Assembly (NCBI GenBank): GCA_049509675.1 | Contig: JBEKZQ010000228.1 | Location: 1 to 10,126, forward strand | Origin: JBEKZQ01 sp049509675 | GTDB taxonomy: Bacteria > Planctomycetota > Planctomycetia > Pirellulales > Thermoguttaceae | Reading direction: 5' to 3' | DNA: 10,126 nucleotides | In this document: one piece after another, positions 1 through 6,558 of the stretch | How the letters are laid out: every line of letters begins with the position of its first letter | Position numbering within the stretch: position 1 is the stretch's first letter | Program-made: the position numbers and the translations under genes | The notes under the pieces: model-generated | What the model saw: only the letters and a program-made list of their open reading frames with translations | Told to the model about the DNA's origin: nothing | Databases searched by the model: none

Positions 1-122
1 ACTGAAAACTGAAAACTGAAAACTGAAAACTGAAAACTGAAAACTGAAAACTGAAAACTGAAAACTGAAAACTGAAAACTGAAAACTGAAAACTGAAAAC
101 TGAAAACTGAAAACTGAAAACT
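1..122. repeat. ACTGAAA heptamer tandem array
   Basis: A perfect 7-bp tandem repeat (ACTGAAA) runs from the first base for 17 full copies plus ACT. It may extend beyond the window. It ends three bases before the end of the protease stop codon region (stop at 125-127, minus strand), so it lies directly downstream of that gene. A 7-bp unit is not a multiple of 3 and every forward frame cycles, so it is non-coding. The unit shows no long palindrome or T-run, so it is not an obvious terminator. A degenerate version of the same heptamer occurs between queC and queE (7942-7972). Purity suggests recent slippage expansion. Confidence 0.97.
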
Positions 123-124
123 CC

Positions 125-1375
125 TTACTGTCCGAAGCGACTGCGGTCGGCGACCTCCAGCGTGATGGTCAACGACTTGCCGTCGCGGAAGACCAGCACC
201 GGTATCCGCTTGCCGATCTCCATCAGGCTGACCAGGTTCACCAAGTGGCCGTCGTCCTCGATCCGCGTTCCATCGACTTCCAGGATCACGTCGCCGACCT
301 GCAAGTGGGCCGCTTCGGCGGGCGAACCCTTGCTGATGGCGATGATGCGGGCGCCCATGGGGCATGGCAGGCCCACCTCGGCGGCCATCGCCGCGCCAAA
401 CTTGGAGTCCAGGCTGACGCCCAGGAACGCCCGCGTGACTTTTCCCGACTCGATCAATTGCCGGGCGACGAACATGAACATCTTGACGGGAATGGCGAAG
501 CCGATCCCCTCGTTGCCGCCGGAATTGCTGGCGATGGCCGTGTTGATGCCGATGACTTCGCCGCGGAGGTTGCACAGCGGGCCGCCGCTATTGCCGGGGT
601 TGATGGCCGCGTCGGTCTGCAGGAAGTCCTGAAAGTGGACGTTGTTGTCGCCGCTGAGGCGCAGATCGCGGCGGCCCTTGGCGCTGATGATGCCGAAAGT
701 AATCGAATGGCTCAGACCAAAGGGGCTGCCGGCCGCCAGTACGAAATCGCCGATCTCCATGCGGTCGCTGTCGCCGATGGGGGCGGAGACCAACTTCTGG
801 CCCTCCACCCGCAGCACCGCCACGTCGGTCTCGGGATCGCCCCACACCTGCGCGGGCTGGAGGCGGCGACCGTCGGCCAGGTTGATGCGGATGGCATCCG
901 GGGTCGCGTCGCGAATGACGTGCCGGTTGGTCAATACGTAGTACTTGCCCTTGAACTGGATAATGACGCCGGAGCCGGCCTCTTCGACGTGCCGCCCGCG
1001 GCCCATGGGCAGGCTGGCCTGCTGGGGAACGTCGGCCTCGACGTGGACCACGGTCGGCCCAAGCAGTTTGGCTACCGTCTTGAGGACCAGGGCCTGCGAT
1101 TCGAGCACTTGGACATGCTGGTCGAGCAGGCGCTGCAACTCGGCCCGTTTTTGCGGGTCCAGCGCTCCGCCGCGGTCCCAGTCGACTGCCGCAGGCGGCG
1201 GCGTCTGGGCATGGCCGGGGGCGCAGGCGATCAGCCCGGCCCACAGCGCACAGCACGCGCCCAGCGCGGCGGCATAGGCGCCGATGCGCAAGCCGGGCCG
1301 TCCGGGAACTTGCAACCGCCACCCATCAGGAACACAACGGACATGGATCGCGGCGCGAAAAGATGCTCTCTTCAT
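125..1375 (-). CDS. HtrA/DegP-like trypsin-fold serine protease with one PDZ domain
   Basis: A 416-residue exported or membrane-anchored protease of the HtrA/DegQ family (S1C), which degrades or refolds damaged envelope proteins. A hydrophobic stretch at about residues 31-51, followed by GHAQTPPP, looks like a signal peptide or N-terminal anchor preceded by an unusually long basic leader. The protease domain spans about 100-310. The triad is visible: His152 in TNRHVIRD, Asp184 in ETDVAVLRV, and Ser263 in NPGNSGGPL. A single PDZ domain (about 318-408) contains GSPAEAAHLQVGDVILEVDG. The upstream sequence has no strong ribosome site, so the start could lie slightly further in, but the leader argues for this ATG. 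It lies 73 bp downstream of the dksA-like gene on the same strand and may be co-transcribed. Having one PDZ rather than two is closer to HhoA/DegS-type members. Family call is very secure; the cellular substrate is unknown. Confidence 0.95.
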   Translation of the reverse strand: MKRASFRAAIHVRCVPDGWRLQVPGRPGLRIGAYAAALGACCALWAGLIACAPGHAQTPPPAAVDWDRGGALDPQKRAELQRLLDQHVQVLESQALVLKTVAKLLGPTVVHVEADVPQQASLPMGRGRHVEEAGSGVIIQFKGKYYVLTNRHVIRDATPDAIRINLADGRRLQPAQVWGDPETDVAVLRVEGQKLVSAPIGDSDRMEIGDFVLAAGSPFGLSHSITFGIISAKGRRDLRLSGDNNVHFQDFLQTDAAINPGNSGGPLCNLRGEVIGINTAIASNSGGNEGIGFAIPVKMFMFVARQLIESGKVTRAFLGVSLDSKFGAAMAAEVGLPCPMGARIIAISKGSPAEAAHLQVGDVILEVDGTRIEDDGHLVNLVSLMEIGKRIPVLVFRDGKSLTITLEVADRSRFGQ

Positions 1376-1448
1376 TGCCAGCGATCCGTGTTGCTTCCTT
1401 GTGCAGCCCGTGGCTCAACACTGTGCCGCCGTGGCCTAGTACCGCGCC

Positions 1449-1901
1449 TCAAGACACGTCGAGCTCGATGTCGTTGATCGAAAAGTCGGTGTCGTTGCCG
1501 GACATGTCCAGCAAGCGGCTCCAATCGGCGTCTGCCGAGCCGCCGCCGGGCCCTTGCCGCTCGGCCTCACGCTGGCATTTGATGCAACAGGTGGCGTAGG
1601 GCAAGGCATTAAGCCGGGCCATGGGGATGTTCGTGCCGCAACCTTCGCAAATCCCGAAGTGTCCGTTGCGCATCCGCTCCAGCGCATACTCGATGCGGGT
1701 CAGTTCGCGGCTTTCCACTTCCGCCAATTGCGAACTGATCTCATCCTGGACCGAGTCCAGGGCGGCATCGACCACGTCGCCGGAGGTCTGCGCGCGCAAC
1801 TCCTTCAGCAAACTCAAGTCGCCTGCCAAGGCCTTGCGCAAGGCGTCGCGGCGCCTGACCAGCACCTGGCGCATACTGAGAATCGCATCTTTGCGGCTCA
1901 T
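1449..1901 (-). CDS. DksA/TraR-type C4 zinc-finger protein
   Basis: A 150-residue protein of the DksA/TraR family, whose members bind in the secondary channel of RNA polymerase and modulate transcription, often with ppGpp. The C4 zinc finger is complete: Cys85 and Cys88, then Cys106 and Cys109, giving the family spacing CX2CX17CX2C. The long helical region before it contains DVVDAA at 42-47, which fits the DxxDxA tip motif essential in DksA; this suggests a functional polymerase factor rather than a bare zinc finger. The frame is open further upstream to an ATG at 2063, but the internal ATG at 1901 is preferred: GAGGTG sits 9 bases before it, and the upstream extension does not look like the family. 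The C-terminal 30 residues are acidic and polar. The HtrA-like gene follows after 73 bp. True DksA versus a regulatory paralogue cannot be decided here, so no symbol is given. Confidence 0.9.
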   Translation of the reverse strand: MSRKDAILSMRQVLVRRRDALRKALAGDLSLLKELRAQTSGDVVDAALDSVQDEISSQLAEVESRELTRIEYALERMRNGHFGICEGCGTNIPMARLNALPYATCCIKCQREAERQGPGGGSADADWSRLLDMSGNDTDFSINDIELDVS

Positions 1902-2066
1902 AGGGATCTTCACCTCGGTGTCCGCTCCCAGGCCGCACTGAAAGGTTTGCCCCCCTTCAGGGTAGCCATCGTCGAACCCCTCTTCTGTCGGACGATCTTC
2001 GTTCCGGGAAAACAGTTGCTGCGGTGGGCCAAAAGACGAGTGCGCCACTAAATCAGCAACCAAACT

Positions 2067-2097
2067 ATACTACGCACTTCGAGACTCCGCGGGTCAA
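2067..2097 (-). promoter_or_regulatory. Candidate sigma70-like promoter for the dksA-like gene
   Basis: Read on the minus strand, TTGACC (2092-2097) is followed after 19 bases by TAGTAT (2067-2072), overlapping TATAGT. The -35 matches the consensus at 5 of 6 positions, while the -10 is weaker and the spacer is long. Transcription would start near 2060, giving about a 160-base leader before the preferred ATG at 1901. This position also argues against the upstream ATG at 2063 as start codon. It is a pattern match only, and planctomycete promoter consensus is not firmly known to me. Confidence 0.3.
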
Positions 2098-2391
2098 AAA
2101 AACTTCCGCCCCTCAATCGCCTCCTGCGGCATCGCCTGGCAAGCGCGATCATAAAACCTAGCAGTTTAACCGCTTACCACGCGCAAGGCAACTTCCTGCC
2201 AGGGCATTTTTCCCAAACGGCCAACTGCAACCGAGACGGACACTTGGCTGGAAAAACCTTGCGCTTGGCCCTCCGTCACCCTCGCGCGGTTCTTGCCTCG
2301 CGACGCTAACGGATAATCGACAAAACCGACACAGATATCCACCCCTTTTTCCGTATTCCCGCCGTATCGGGCCAAGCGTCCTTTTGCCGCT

Positions 2392-2420
2392 TTGACTGCC
2401 CGCCAGACCTAAGCTAAAAG
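2392..2420 (+). promoter_or_regulatory. Candidate sigma70-like promoter for the FHA gene
   Basis: TTGACT at 2392-2397 is followed after exactly 17 bases by TAAAAG at 2415-2420. The -35 matches TTGACA at five positions and the -10 matches TATAAT at four. Transcription would begin near 2427, leaving about a 53-base leader that includes the GGAAGG ribosome site at 2464-2469. Confidence 0.35.
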
Positions 2421-2479
2421 CGGTAGAGGATTGTTCTGTAAGCAGATACTCATTAAGCCGCCCGGAAGGTCCCATCCCA

Positions 2480-3895
2480 ATGCTCTCCGATACGTTGGCC
2501 TCCGCCCCTGCTGCCTTAGACACCCGATTGGGCGAATTCGTTCTCCGAATTTGCGGAACCCGCCGCAATGGACAGATCGTGCGTCTGCGCTCGAAGAAAT
2601 GTACGATCGGCTCCGATCCGGCATGCACTTTGCGTCTGCGCGCCCGCGGCGTTGGGCCCGTGCATTGCCTGATCGTCCGCGGCGGCAACGGCGCGGTCAT
2701 CCGCCGCTGGTCGCTTGACACGCGACTGAACGGCAGCGCCTTCAGCGAGGCCCTTCTTGTGCCCGGCGACCGCCTCAGCATCGGCCGCATCGAGTTGGAC
2801 GTCCTGGCGACCGGCCGGGCTGGAGAACAAGACCTGCTTTCGCAGTCTACTCCGGCCGCGCCGTGCGGCTGTTCGGGCCGCGCCGACGAGGCGGCACGGC
2901 CTGGCGACGACACGGCCCGGGAGCTTCAGTCGTTGCGGGCCGAATTGGAATCGCGCCGCCGGGAACTGGACCTGCGCCAGTCGGCCTTGGACGAACAACG
3001 CCGGCAGTTGGACCTGGAGCAGTCCCGACGGGACGCCCAAGGCGACCGCGCCGACGCCGCGCCGGATTGTGTCAGCAAGCCCCCGGTTGAGGGCGAGGAG
3101 TTGGCTGCAATGGCGCACGACACGACCCCGGCTGCCGAGCCGCCCGTGGTCCCCGAGTATCATCCGGTCTCGCCGCAATCTCCCGTCAACCTGGCAGATA
3201 TCTTCAGTCGCTTGGGGATCCAGGGCAACGAGCCCTCCGCGGACACGGCCTCTGCGGTCGTCGAAGACCCGGCCGAGCCGATACAGCCGGCGGGCCACGC
3301 CGCGGCCAACCACGCGGAACAGGCCAATGCTGGGGACGGCGAGGACGAATCGATTCAGGCTTACATGAAACAGTTAATGGCGCGCGTTCGGGGAACGAGC
3401 GAGTCCGGCGAACCGCCGCGCTGCGAAGCGCCGGCCGTGCGGCCGCCCAAATCGACGCCGGACGTGCCGGCGGTCCGGACGCCTGCGGAAGCCGGCGAAC
3501 CGGCCCGCGCCGCCACGCCGCGTCCCGAGCCCGTGCAGATGTCACCCCGCACCGTGGCCCCAGAGAAGCAGGTTGACCTTTCGGCCATGCGGGAACTGGC
3601 CAATCTTTCCGCCGAAAACGCCCTGAATCGGCACGCCCATCGCAAACTGCGGGATACCTCGCACGCCAAGCTCGCCGTCACGGTGGTCGCACTGGCGGCC
3701 GGCATCGGCTTGTACTGGATTGGAAAACTGCCGGGCGCCAAGTCCGCAATCTGGTACGGCGCCGGGGCAAGTTTCCTGGTCTCTCTCGTGTGGGGCGCGC
3801 AGTATTTCCTGCTCACCGCGAACCTGATCCTACGAAGTTTCCGCCGCCTGCGGAAAGCCGCCAAAGAAACTGCCGCCAAAGCGGAACAGAAGTGA
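2480..3895 (+). CDS. FHA-domain protein with disordered linker and two C-terminal membrane helices
   Basis: A 471-residue protein. Residues about 20-110 form a forkhead-associated (FHA) fold, normally a phosphothreonine-binding module: TIGSDPACTLRL (42-53), VHCLIV (61-66), DTRLNG (80-85) and GDRLSIGRIELDVL (96-109). Residues about 145-190 are a charged, heptad-like segment rich in E, R, Q and L, likely a coiled coil. About 190-365 is proline/alanine/acid-rich and probably disordered, interrupted by ESIQAYMKQLMARVRG (290-305). A conserved-looking helix, LSAMRELANLSAENALNRHA, precedes two hydrophobic segments (about 397-416 and 424-448). A basic tail, RSFRRLRKAAK, suggests both termini are cytoplasmic. 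GGAAGG ends 10 bases before the ATG. The domain order resembles FHA proteins I associate with planctomycetes. It stands alone on its strand, convergent with the isomerase gene 19 bp away. Its partner and pathway are unknown. Confidence 0.85.
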   Translation: MLSDTLASAPAALDTRLGEFVLRICGTRRNGQIVRLRSKKCTIGSDPACTLRLRARGVGPVHCLIVRGGNGAVIRRWSLDTRLNGSAFSEALLVPGDRLSIGRIELDVLATGRAGEQDLLSQSTPAAPCGCSGRADEAARPGDDTARELQSLRAELESRRRELDLRQSALDEQRRQLDLEQSRRDAQGDRADAAPDCVSKPPVEGEELAAMAHDTTPAAEPPVVPEYHPVSPQSPVNLADIFSRLGIQGNEPSADTASAVVEDPAEPIQPAGHAAANHAEQANAGDGEDESIQAYMKQLMARVRGTSESGEPPRCEAPAVRPPKSTPDVPAVRTPAEAGEPARAATPRPEPVQMSPRTVAPEKQVDLSAMRELANLSAENALNRHAHRKLRDTSHAKLAVTVVALAAGIGLYWIGKLPGAKSAIWYGAGASFLVSLVWGAQYFLLTANLILRSFRRLRKAAKETAAKAEQK

Positions 3896-3914
3896 GGCAA
3901 ACTCACCTGCTCTC

Positions 3915-4928
3915 TCAAAATCCTCGGGCGGCGCGGATGTCGCCGAAATCGCGCAAGCGGTACTCGATCGCCACGTAGTCCAGCACGCGACAAAGTCCGC
4001 GCAGGGCCACGCCCATGCCGTCCGGTCCGCTGAAGCCGCCGAACTGCCCGCCGCCCTTCAGGTGCGGCTCCAACTCCAAGAACACGCCGGGAAGGCCGCG
4101 CCGCGCAAGCTTCCGCTCCAGGGCGGGCAGAATGCGGCTGAAGTCGCGCAGGATCGCCTCATGGGCGCTGTCGCCCTGATCGGCGGGCACGAAATGCGCC
4201 AGCTTATCCTCCTCGATATGTCCGCCCTTGGAAGTGGCCTCCGGGGCGTGATAGTCCTTGATGTGCAGCCAGCCGATGCCCGGCTTCATCGCCAGGTATT
4301 GTTGGAAAACCTCGGCCGTCGAGTATCCCTGCGAAACAATGTTGCCCGCATCGAATACCAGTACCATCGCCGGATGATTCACCTGTTGAAAGATCTCGCC
4401 GCACAACTGGCCCGTGCATCCCACCAGGTTTGCCTCGACCTCCAGGCCGAACGTCAGATCGGAGCGATGACAGGCCTCGGCCATCTGGCCCACCTGGTCG
4501 ACTACCTGCGGCAGGTGTTGGCGCGGCTCGCTCCCCTTGGGCGGATAGAAAGAAAACCCGCGGATCAGCTTGGTCTCGAACACGTGGGCAAACTCGCAGG
4601 CTTTTTGCACGTCGGTGGCGAGGTATTTCTTGAATGGGACGTAGGCGTTGCTGGTTCCGTCGTCCATCTCCAACAGCTTGACCTTTCCCAGCGGCGAGCC
4701 CAGCGACGAAACATTCAGACCGTACTCGTTTTGCAACTGGCGGACCTTTTGGATCTCGGCCAGCGTCAGTTTCAGCACATTCTTGACGCCTTGACCGACG
4801 TCGATGAAACGCATGCTGTAGTATTGCAGTCCCAGGGCGGCAAAGGCGGCAAACTGCTCGATGGCCGTCTTATGATTGGCGGCCTCGTCGCCGAAGCCGG
4901 AAAGAATCACGCGCGGTTGTTCGCTCAT
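3915..4928 (-). CDS. Sugar phosphate isomerase/epimerase-like TIM-barrel protein
   Basis: A 337-residue cytoplasmic protein of the xylose-isomerase-like TIM-barrel superfamily (AP endonuclease 2 fold), which interconverts keto- and aldo-sugars or epimerises them using a divalent metal. Likely metal ligands sit at the ends of barrel strands: Glu163 or Glu165 in FGLEVEANLVG, Asp193 in VLVFDAGNIV, His222 in GWLHIKDYH, and Glu285 or Glu287 in VFLELEPHLKGGG. The N-terminal strand ILSGFGDEAA and the length are typical. No signal peptide is seen. GGAGG lies 8 bases before the ATG, supporting this start. No pathway partner is adjacent: the FHA gene converges from the left, and a decayed region follows on the right. 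The substrate cannot be read from sequence; planctomycetes commonly carry many paralogues of this family. Confidence 0.9.
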   Translation of the reverse strand: MSEQPRVILSGFGDEAANHKTAIEQFAAFAALGLQYYSMRFIDVGQGVKNVLKLTLAEIQKVRQLQNEYGLNVSSLGSPLGKVKLLEMDDGTSNAYVPFKKYLATDVQKACEFAHVFETKLIRGFSFYPPKGSEPRQHLPQVVDQVGQMAEACHRSDLTFGLEVEANLVGCTGQLCGEIFQQVNHPAMVLVFDAGNIVSQGYSTAEVFQQYLAMKPGIGWLHIKDYHAPEATSKGGHIEEDKLAHFVPADQGDSAHEAILRDFSRILPALERKLARRGLPGVFLELEPHLKGGGQFGGFSGPDGMGVALRGLCRVLDYVAIEYRLRDFGDIRAARGF

Positions 4929-5020
4929 GCCAGTCGCCTCCTATGCAGGTAAAGCCATGAAAACAGCGGAAACACTTTAGTGCCCCAGGACTTGGGTCTC
5001 CTGGCTGACGGGCCGACTAC

Positions 5021-5067
5021 GCCCCACGCCCCACGCCCCACGCCCCCCGGCCCACGGCCCACGCCCC
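5021..5067. repeat. Degenerate GCCCCAC tandem repeat
   Basis: Three perfect copies of the 7-bp unit GCCCCAC (5021-5041) are followed by degenerate copies (GCCCCCC, GGCCCAC, GGCCCAC, GCCCCA). The array lies downstream of the decayed glycoside-hydrolase-like gene on the minus strand and has no coding role that I can see. It has the same 7-bp period as the ACTGAAA array but an unrelated sequence. Confidence 0.85.
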
Positions 5068-5127
5068 AAGACTGCCGTGCTATTCTCACCGCCGACGCCG
5101 TGGACGGCAAGGGGCCACCGTGCAAGA

Positions 5128-5462
5128 TTATTGCATCAGGTCCTTGCGCTGCCAGACGCGCACGTAGTCGATCAGATAATCGGCCGGCAATTGCCGGGTT
5201 GGATGGTGAGCACAAGGCCCGGGGCGGCCGGGTCCCGGCTGCGGGCCGCGCTCACCTGGCCTTCCGATCCGTACTGCGGCGTGAGTTGCTTCTCAAGACC
5301 CGCCCCGGCAGAGCTCAGATCCAAGAGTTGTTTCACCACCGCCGGCGGAGAGCCTTCACCGCGGAGGGTGGCAAGGAAGGGAGAAATCAGCGACAGCACC
5401 ACGGCACACGCGACAATTCGGCAGGCATTAATGGGACGTCCTATTCGTTGGGGTGGGAACAC
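5128..5462 (-). pseudogene. Collapsed secreted protein gene, possibly GH16-like (N- and C-terminal ends only)
   Basis: Reading the minus strand, one frame gives a signal-peptide-like stretch (CRIVACAVVLSLISPFLA) followed by about 55 residues ending in PAAPGLVLTIQPG, and then hits a stop at 5172-5174. In a second frame, entered near 5190, the sequence reads LPADYLIDYVRVWQRKDLMQ and then stops (TAA at 5128-5130). DYVRVWQ is the kind of strand that closes laminarinase-like GH16 enzymes and related planctomycete secreted carbohydrate proteins. The simplest reading is a secreted glycoside hydrolase gene that lost several hundred internal codons, leaving a frameshifted junction near 5185-5195. The start is uncertain: GTG at 5462 is in frame, while an ATG exists only much further upstream (5546). 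The family call rests on a short C-terminal motif. A short intact lipoprotein-like gene is less likely. Confidence 0.5.
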
Positions 5463-5600
5463 TCGGGCGAGCGAAAGACGACTCGCCGCCTGGCGGGACT
5501 CCTTCCACAATACACAAAGCGGAAAGTAATGCAACACGATGGGCAATTTCCCCCAGGGAAGTGGGGGACGTCATGCCGCAAAGGAGGTAACGTCGGTTTC

Positions 5601-5785
5601 GTCGCGTAGCGACGTTACGATGGTAGCCGTGGGTTTCAACCCACGGTCCTCGTGCGGCGCGCGGTCTTGCATCGCGTAGCGAAGGGCTGAATGCCGTTTT
5701 GTCGCGTAGCGACGTTGCGATGGTAGCCGTGGGTTTCAACCCACGGTCCTCGTGCGGCGCGCCGTCCTTGCGTCGCGTAGCGACG
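5601..5785 (+). repeat. Two REP-like palindromic units, 100-bp period, downstream of the transposase
   Basis: Two near-identical units start at 5601 and 5701. Each holds palindrome A (GTCGCGTAGCGAC, 5601-5613 and 5701-5713), a short ATGGTAG spacer, hairpin B (CCGTGGGTTTCAACCCACGG, 9-bp stem, 5627-5646 and 5727-5746), a TCCTCGTGCGGCGCG tail and a second palindrome A (variant at 5671-5682, perfect at 5772-5784). They differ by a few substitutions and about one indel. An inverted copy lies on the other side of the transposase gene. The last palindrome ends nine bases from the transposase stop codon. Confidence 0.9.
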
Positions 5786-5793
5786 CCTGAAAA

Positions 5794-6246
5794 TCAACCC
5801 CATACATACCGTTCGTCAAATTCGATCTCATGCCGCCTGAGCAATTCGCGATATTCCTCCTGGAAGGTTTTCGCCCGATGATGCTCGCGCTGCCCCTGAA
5901 TGTAATCAATCACCGACGGCAAGTTCGACGTACTCACCGTAAAGGCGCCATACCCGTCCTGCCAGCCGAAACCGCTCATAGGTGGAAAGGTCTCTTGAAT
6001 CCAGGCTGACGAACCGCCCTTTATCAACTGGGCAATCTTGGCTGGCGCTAACACAGCGGGTGCGCCGATGAGCACGTGAACATGATCTTCGGTTCCGCCG
6101 ATCTGCAAGGGTTTCATCTTATTTTTCTTGGCGCTGCCCCCAAGATAGGCCCAAATGCGCTGTTCGAACTCCGATCTTATCCAAGGCTCCCGGTTCTTCG
6201 TGCTGAAGATGACGTGGTAATGCAACGATGTGTACGTGTTTGCCAT
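5794..6246 (-). CDS. tnpA: IS200-like Y1 (HUH) transposase
   Basis: A 150-residue single-domain transposase of the Y1_Tnp family, which cuts and joins single-stranded DNA at hairpin ends through a 5'-phosphotyrosine. The N-terminal strand YTSLHYHVIFSTKNR is typical. The HUH metal site is His55-Val-His57 in TEDHVHVLIG, and the likely nucleophile is Tyr115 in VIDYIQGQREHH. The C-terminus (TFQEEYRELLRRHEIEFDERYVW) is characteristic of the short IS200-like group. The frame is open to an ATG at 6279, but the extra residues (MPPRRVATIES) are translated from REP palindrome sequence, so the ATG at 6246 (MANTYTSLHY) is chosen. No good ribosome site is visible, consistent with the low expression usual for these genes. 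The gene is intact in length and catalytic residues, so it may still be active. Confidence 0.92.
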   Translation of the reverse strand: MANTYTSLHYHVIFSTKNREPWIRSEFEQRIWAYLGGSAKKNKMKPLQIGGTEDHVHVLIGAPAVLAPAKIAQLIKGGSSAWIQETFPPMSGFGWQDGYGAFTVSTSNLPSVIDYIQGQREHHRAKTFQEEYRELLRRHEIEFDERYVWG

Positions 6247-6255
6247 GGATTCAAT

Positions 6256-6343
6256 CGTCGCTACGCGACGGGGGGGCAATTTGGGGGGATTGCCAACCGT
6301 GGGTTGAAACCCACGGCTACCATCATAGCGTCGCTACGCGACG
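6256..6343 (-). repeat. Inverted REP-like unit upstream of the transposase
   Basis: On the minus strand this repeats the unit found at 5601-5785: palindrome A at 6330-6342, ATGGTAG, hairpin B (CCGTGGGTTTCAACCCACGG, plus-strand position 6297-6316), then palindrome A again at 6257-6269. The part between hairpin B and the second palindrome is different: two G-runs (about 6270-6276 and 6283-6288 on the plus strand) around CAATTT replace the TCCTCGTGCGGCGCG tail. The unit starts 10 bases from the transposase start codon. Confidence 0.88.
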
Positions 6344-6400
6344 GGCGGCAACACCGGCGGAAACGCAAACCCCCTGCTTCCGGGTTCGCCTGCACTCTTG

Positions 6401-6539
6401 GCGGTTCTTGGCATGGAAACGATGGCGCGAGGAAAAACACTGAAAAACGGCGGTCGCGGGTGTCACTACACCCGCCCGACCACACCAAGCGAGAGCGAAC
6501 TGGTACCCTAGCGAGTGGGCCCCGGCTGCCAAGAACCGC
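6401..6539. repeat. MITE-like element with 13-bp terminal inverted repeats
   Basis: GCGGTTCTTGGCA at 6401-6413 is the exact reverse complement of TGCCAAGAACCGC at 6527-6539, enclosing about 113 bases. Inside lies a strong hairpin: arms GGTCG (6452-6456) and CGGGTGT (6457-6463), loop CACT, then ACACCCG (6468-6474), two unpaired C and CGACC (6477-6481). It contains no gene. The short length, perfect terminal repeats and absence of coding suggest a non-autonomous mobile element, though no target duplication is evident at the edges. Confidence 0.5.
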
Positions 6540-6558
6540 TCCTTTCCCCCCGGGGTGC

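Larger units (their letters stand above)
1902..2479. other. Non-coding spacer between divergent dksA-like and FHA genes
   Basis: About 580 bases separate the two divergent start codons. The sequence is less GC-rich than the flanking genes, with A/T runs such as those near 2096-2102 and 2345-2352. Open frames crossing it on the minus strand (for example 2158-2913) have no recognisable domain, are arginine/serine/proline-rich and overlap the FHA gene, so they are judged spurious. Apart from the two candidate promoters listed separately, I see no RNA gene, riboswitch or clear terminator. Confidence 0.6.
5601..6343 (-). mobile_element. Y1 transposase with flanking REP-like palindromes (IS200/RAYT-like unit)
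   Basis: A Y1 transposase gene (5794-6246) sits between two direct palindromic units on one side and one inverted unit on the other. Relative to the gene, the upstream unit has the gene's orientation and the downstream units the opposite one. This layout matches REP-associated tyrosine transposases or IS200-like elements whose hairpin ends are recognised by the enzyme. No tnpB accessory gene is present. The exact ends are inferred from the repeats; no target-site duplication is expected for this class and none was seen. Confidence 0.6.

Noticed and set aside
245..1477. A 410-codon plus-strand open frame across the protease gene.
   Set aside because: It is the antisense shadow of the HtrA-like gene; the minus-strand product has the full catalytic triad and PDZ domain, while this frame shows no domain.
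2158..2913. A 251-codon open frame on the minus strand overlapping the start of the FHA gene.
   Set aside because: It has no recognisable domain, is rich in Arg, Ser and Pro as expected for an antisense shadow of GC-rich DNA, and overlaps a well-supported gene by more than 400 bases.
3892..3906. A small hairpin (GTGAG, loop GCAAA, CTCAC) between the convergent FHA and isomerase genes as a terminator.
   Set aside because: The stem is only five base pairs, overlaps the stop codon of the FHA gene and has no T-run on either strand.
4985..5004. Hairpin CCAGGA-loop-TCCTGG upstream of the isomerase gene as a terminator for the decayed gene.
   Set aside because: A six-base-pair stem without a following T-run is too weak to claim.
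5601..5785. Repeats with a regular 100-bp spacing that might suggest a CRISPR array.
   Set aside because: There are only two units, the repeat is about 80 bp with internal palindromes, the remaining spacer is about 20 bp, and an inverted copy flanks a transposase; no cas gene is present.
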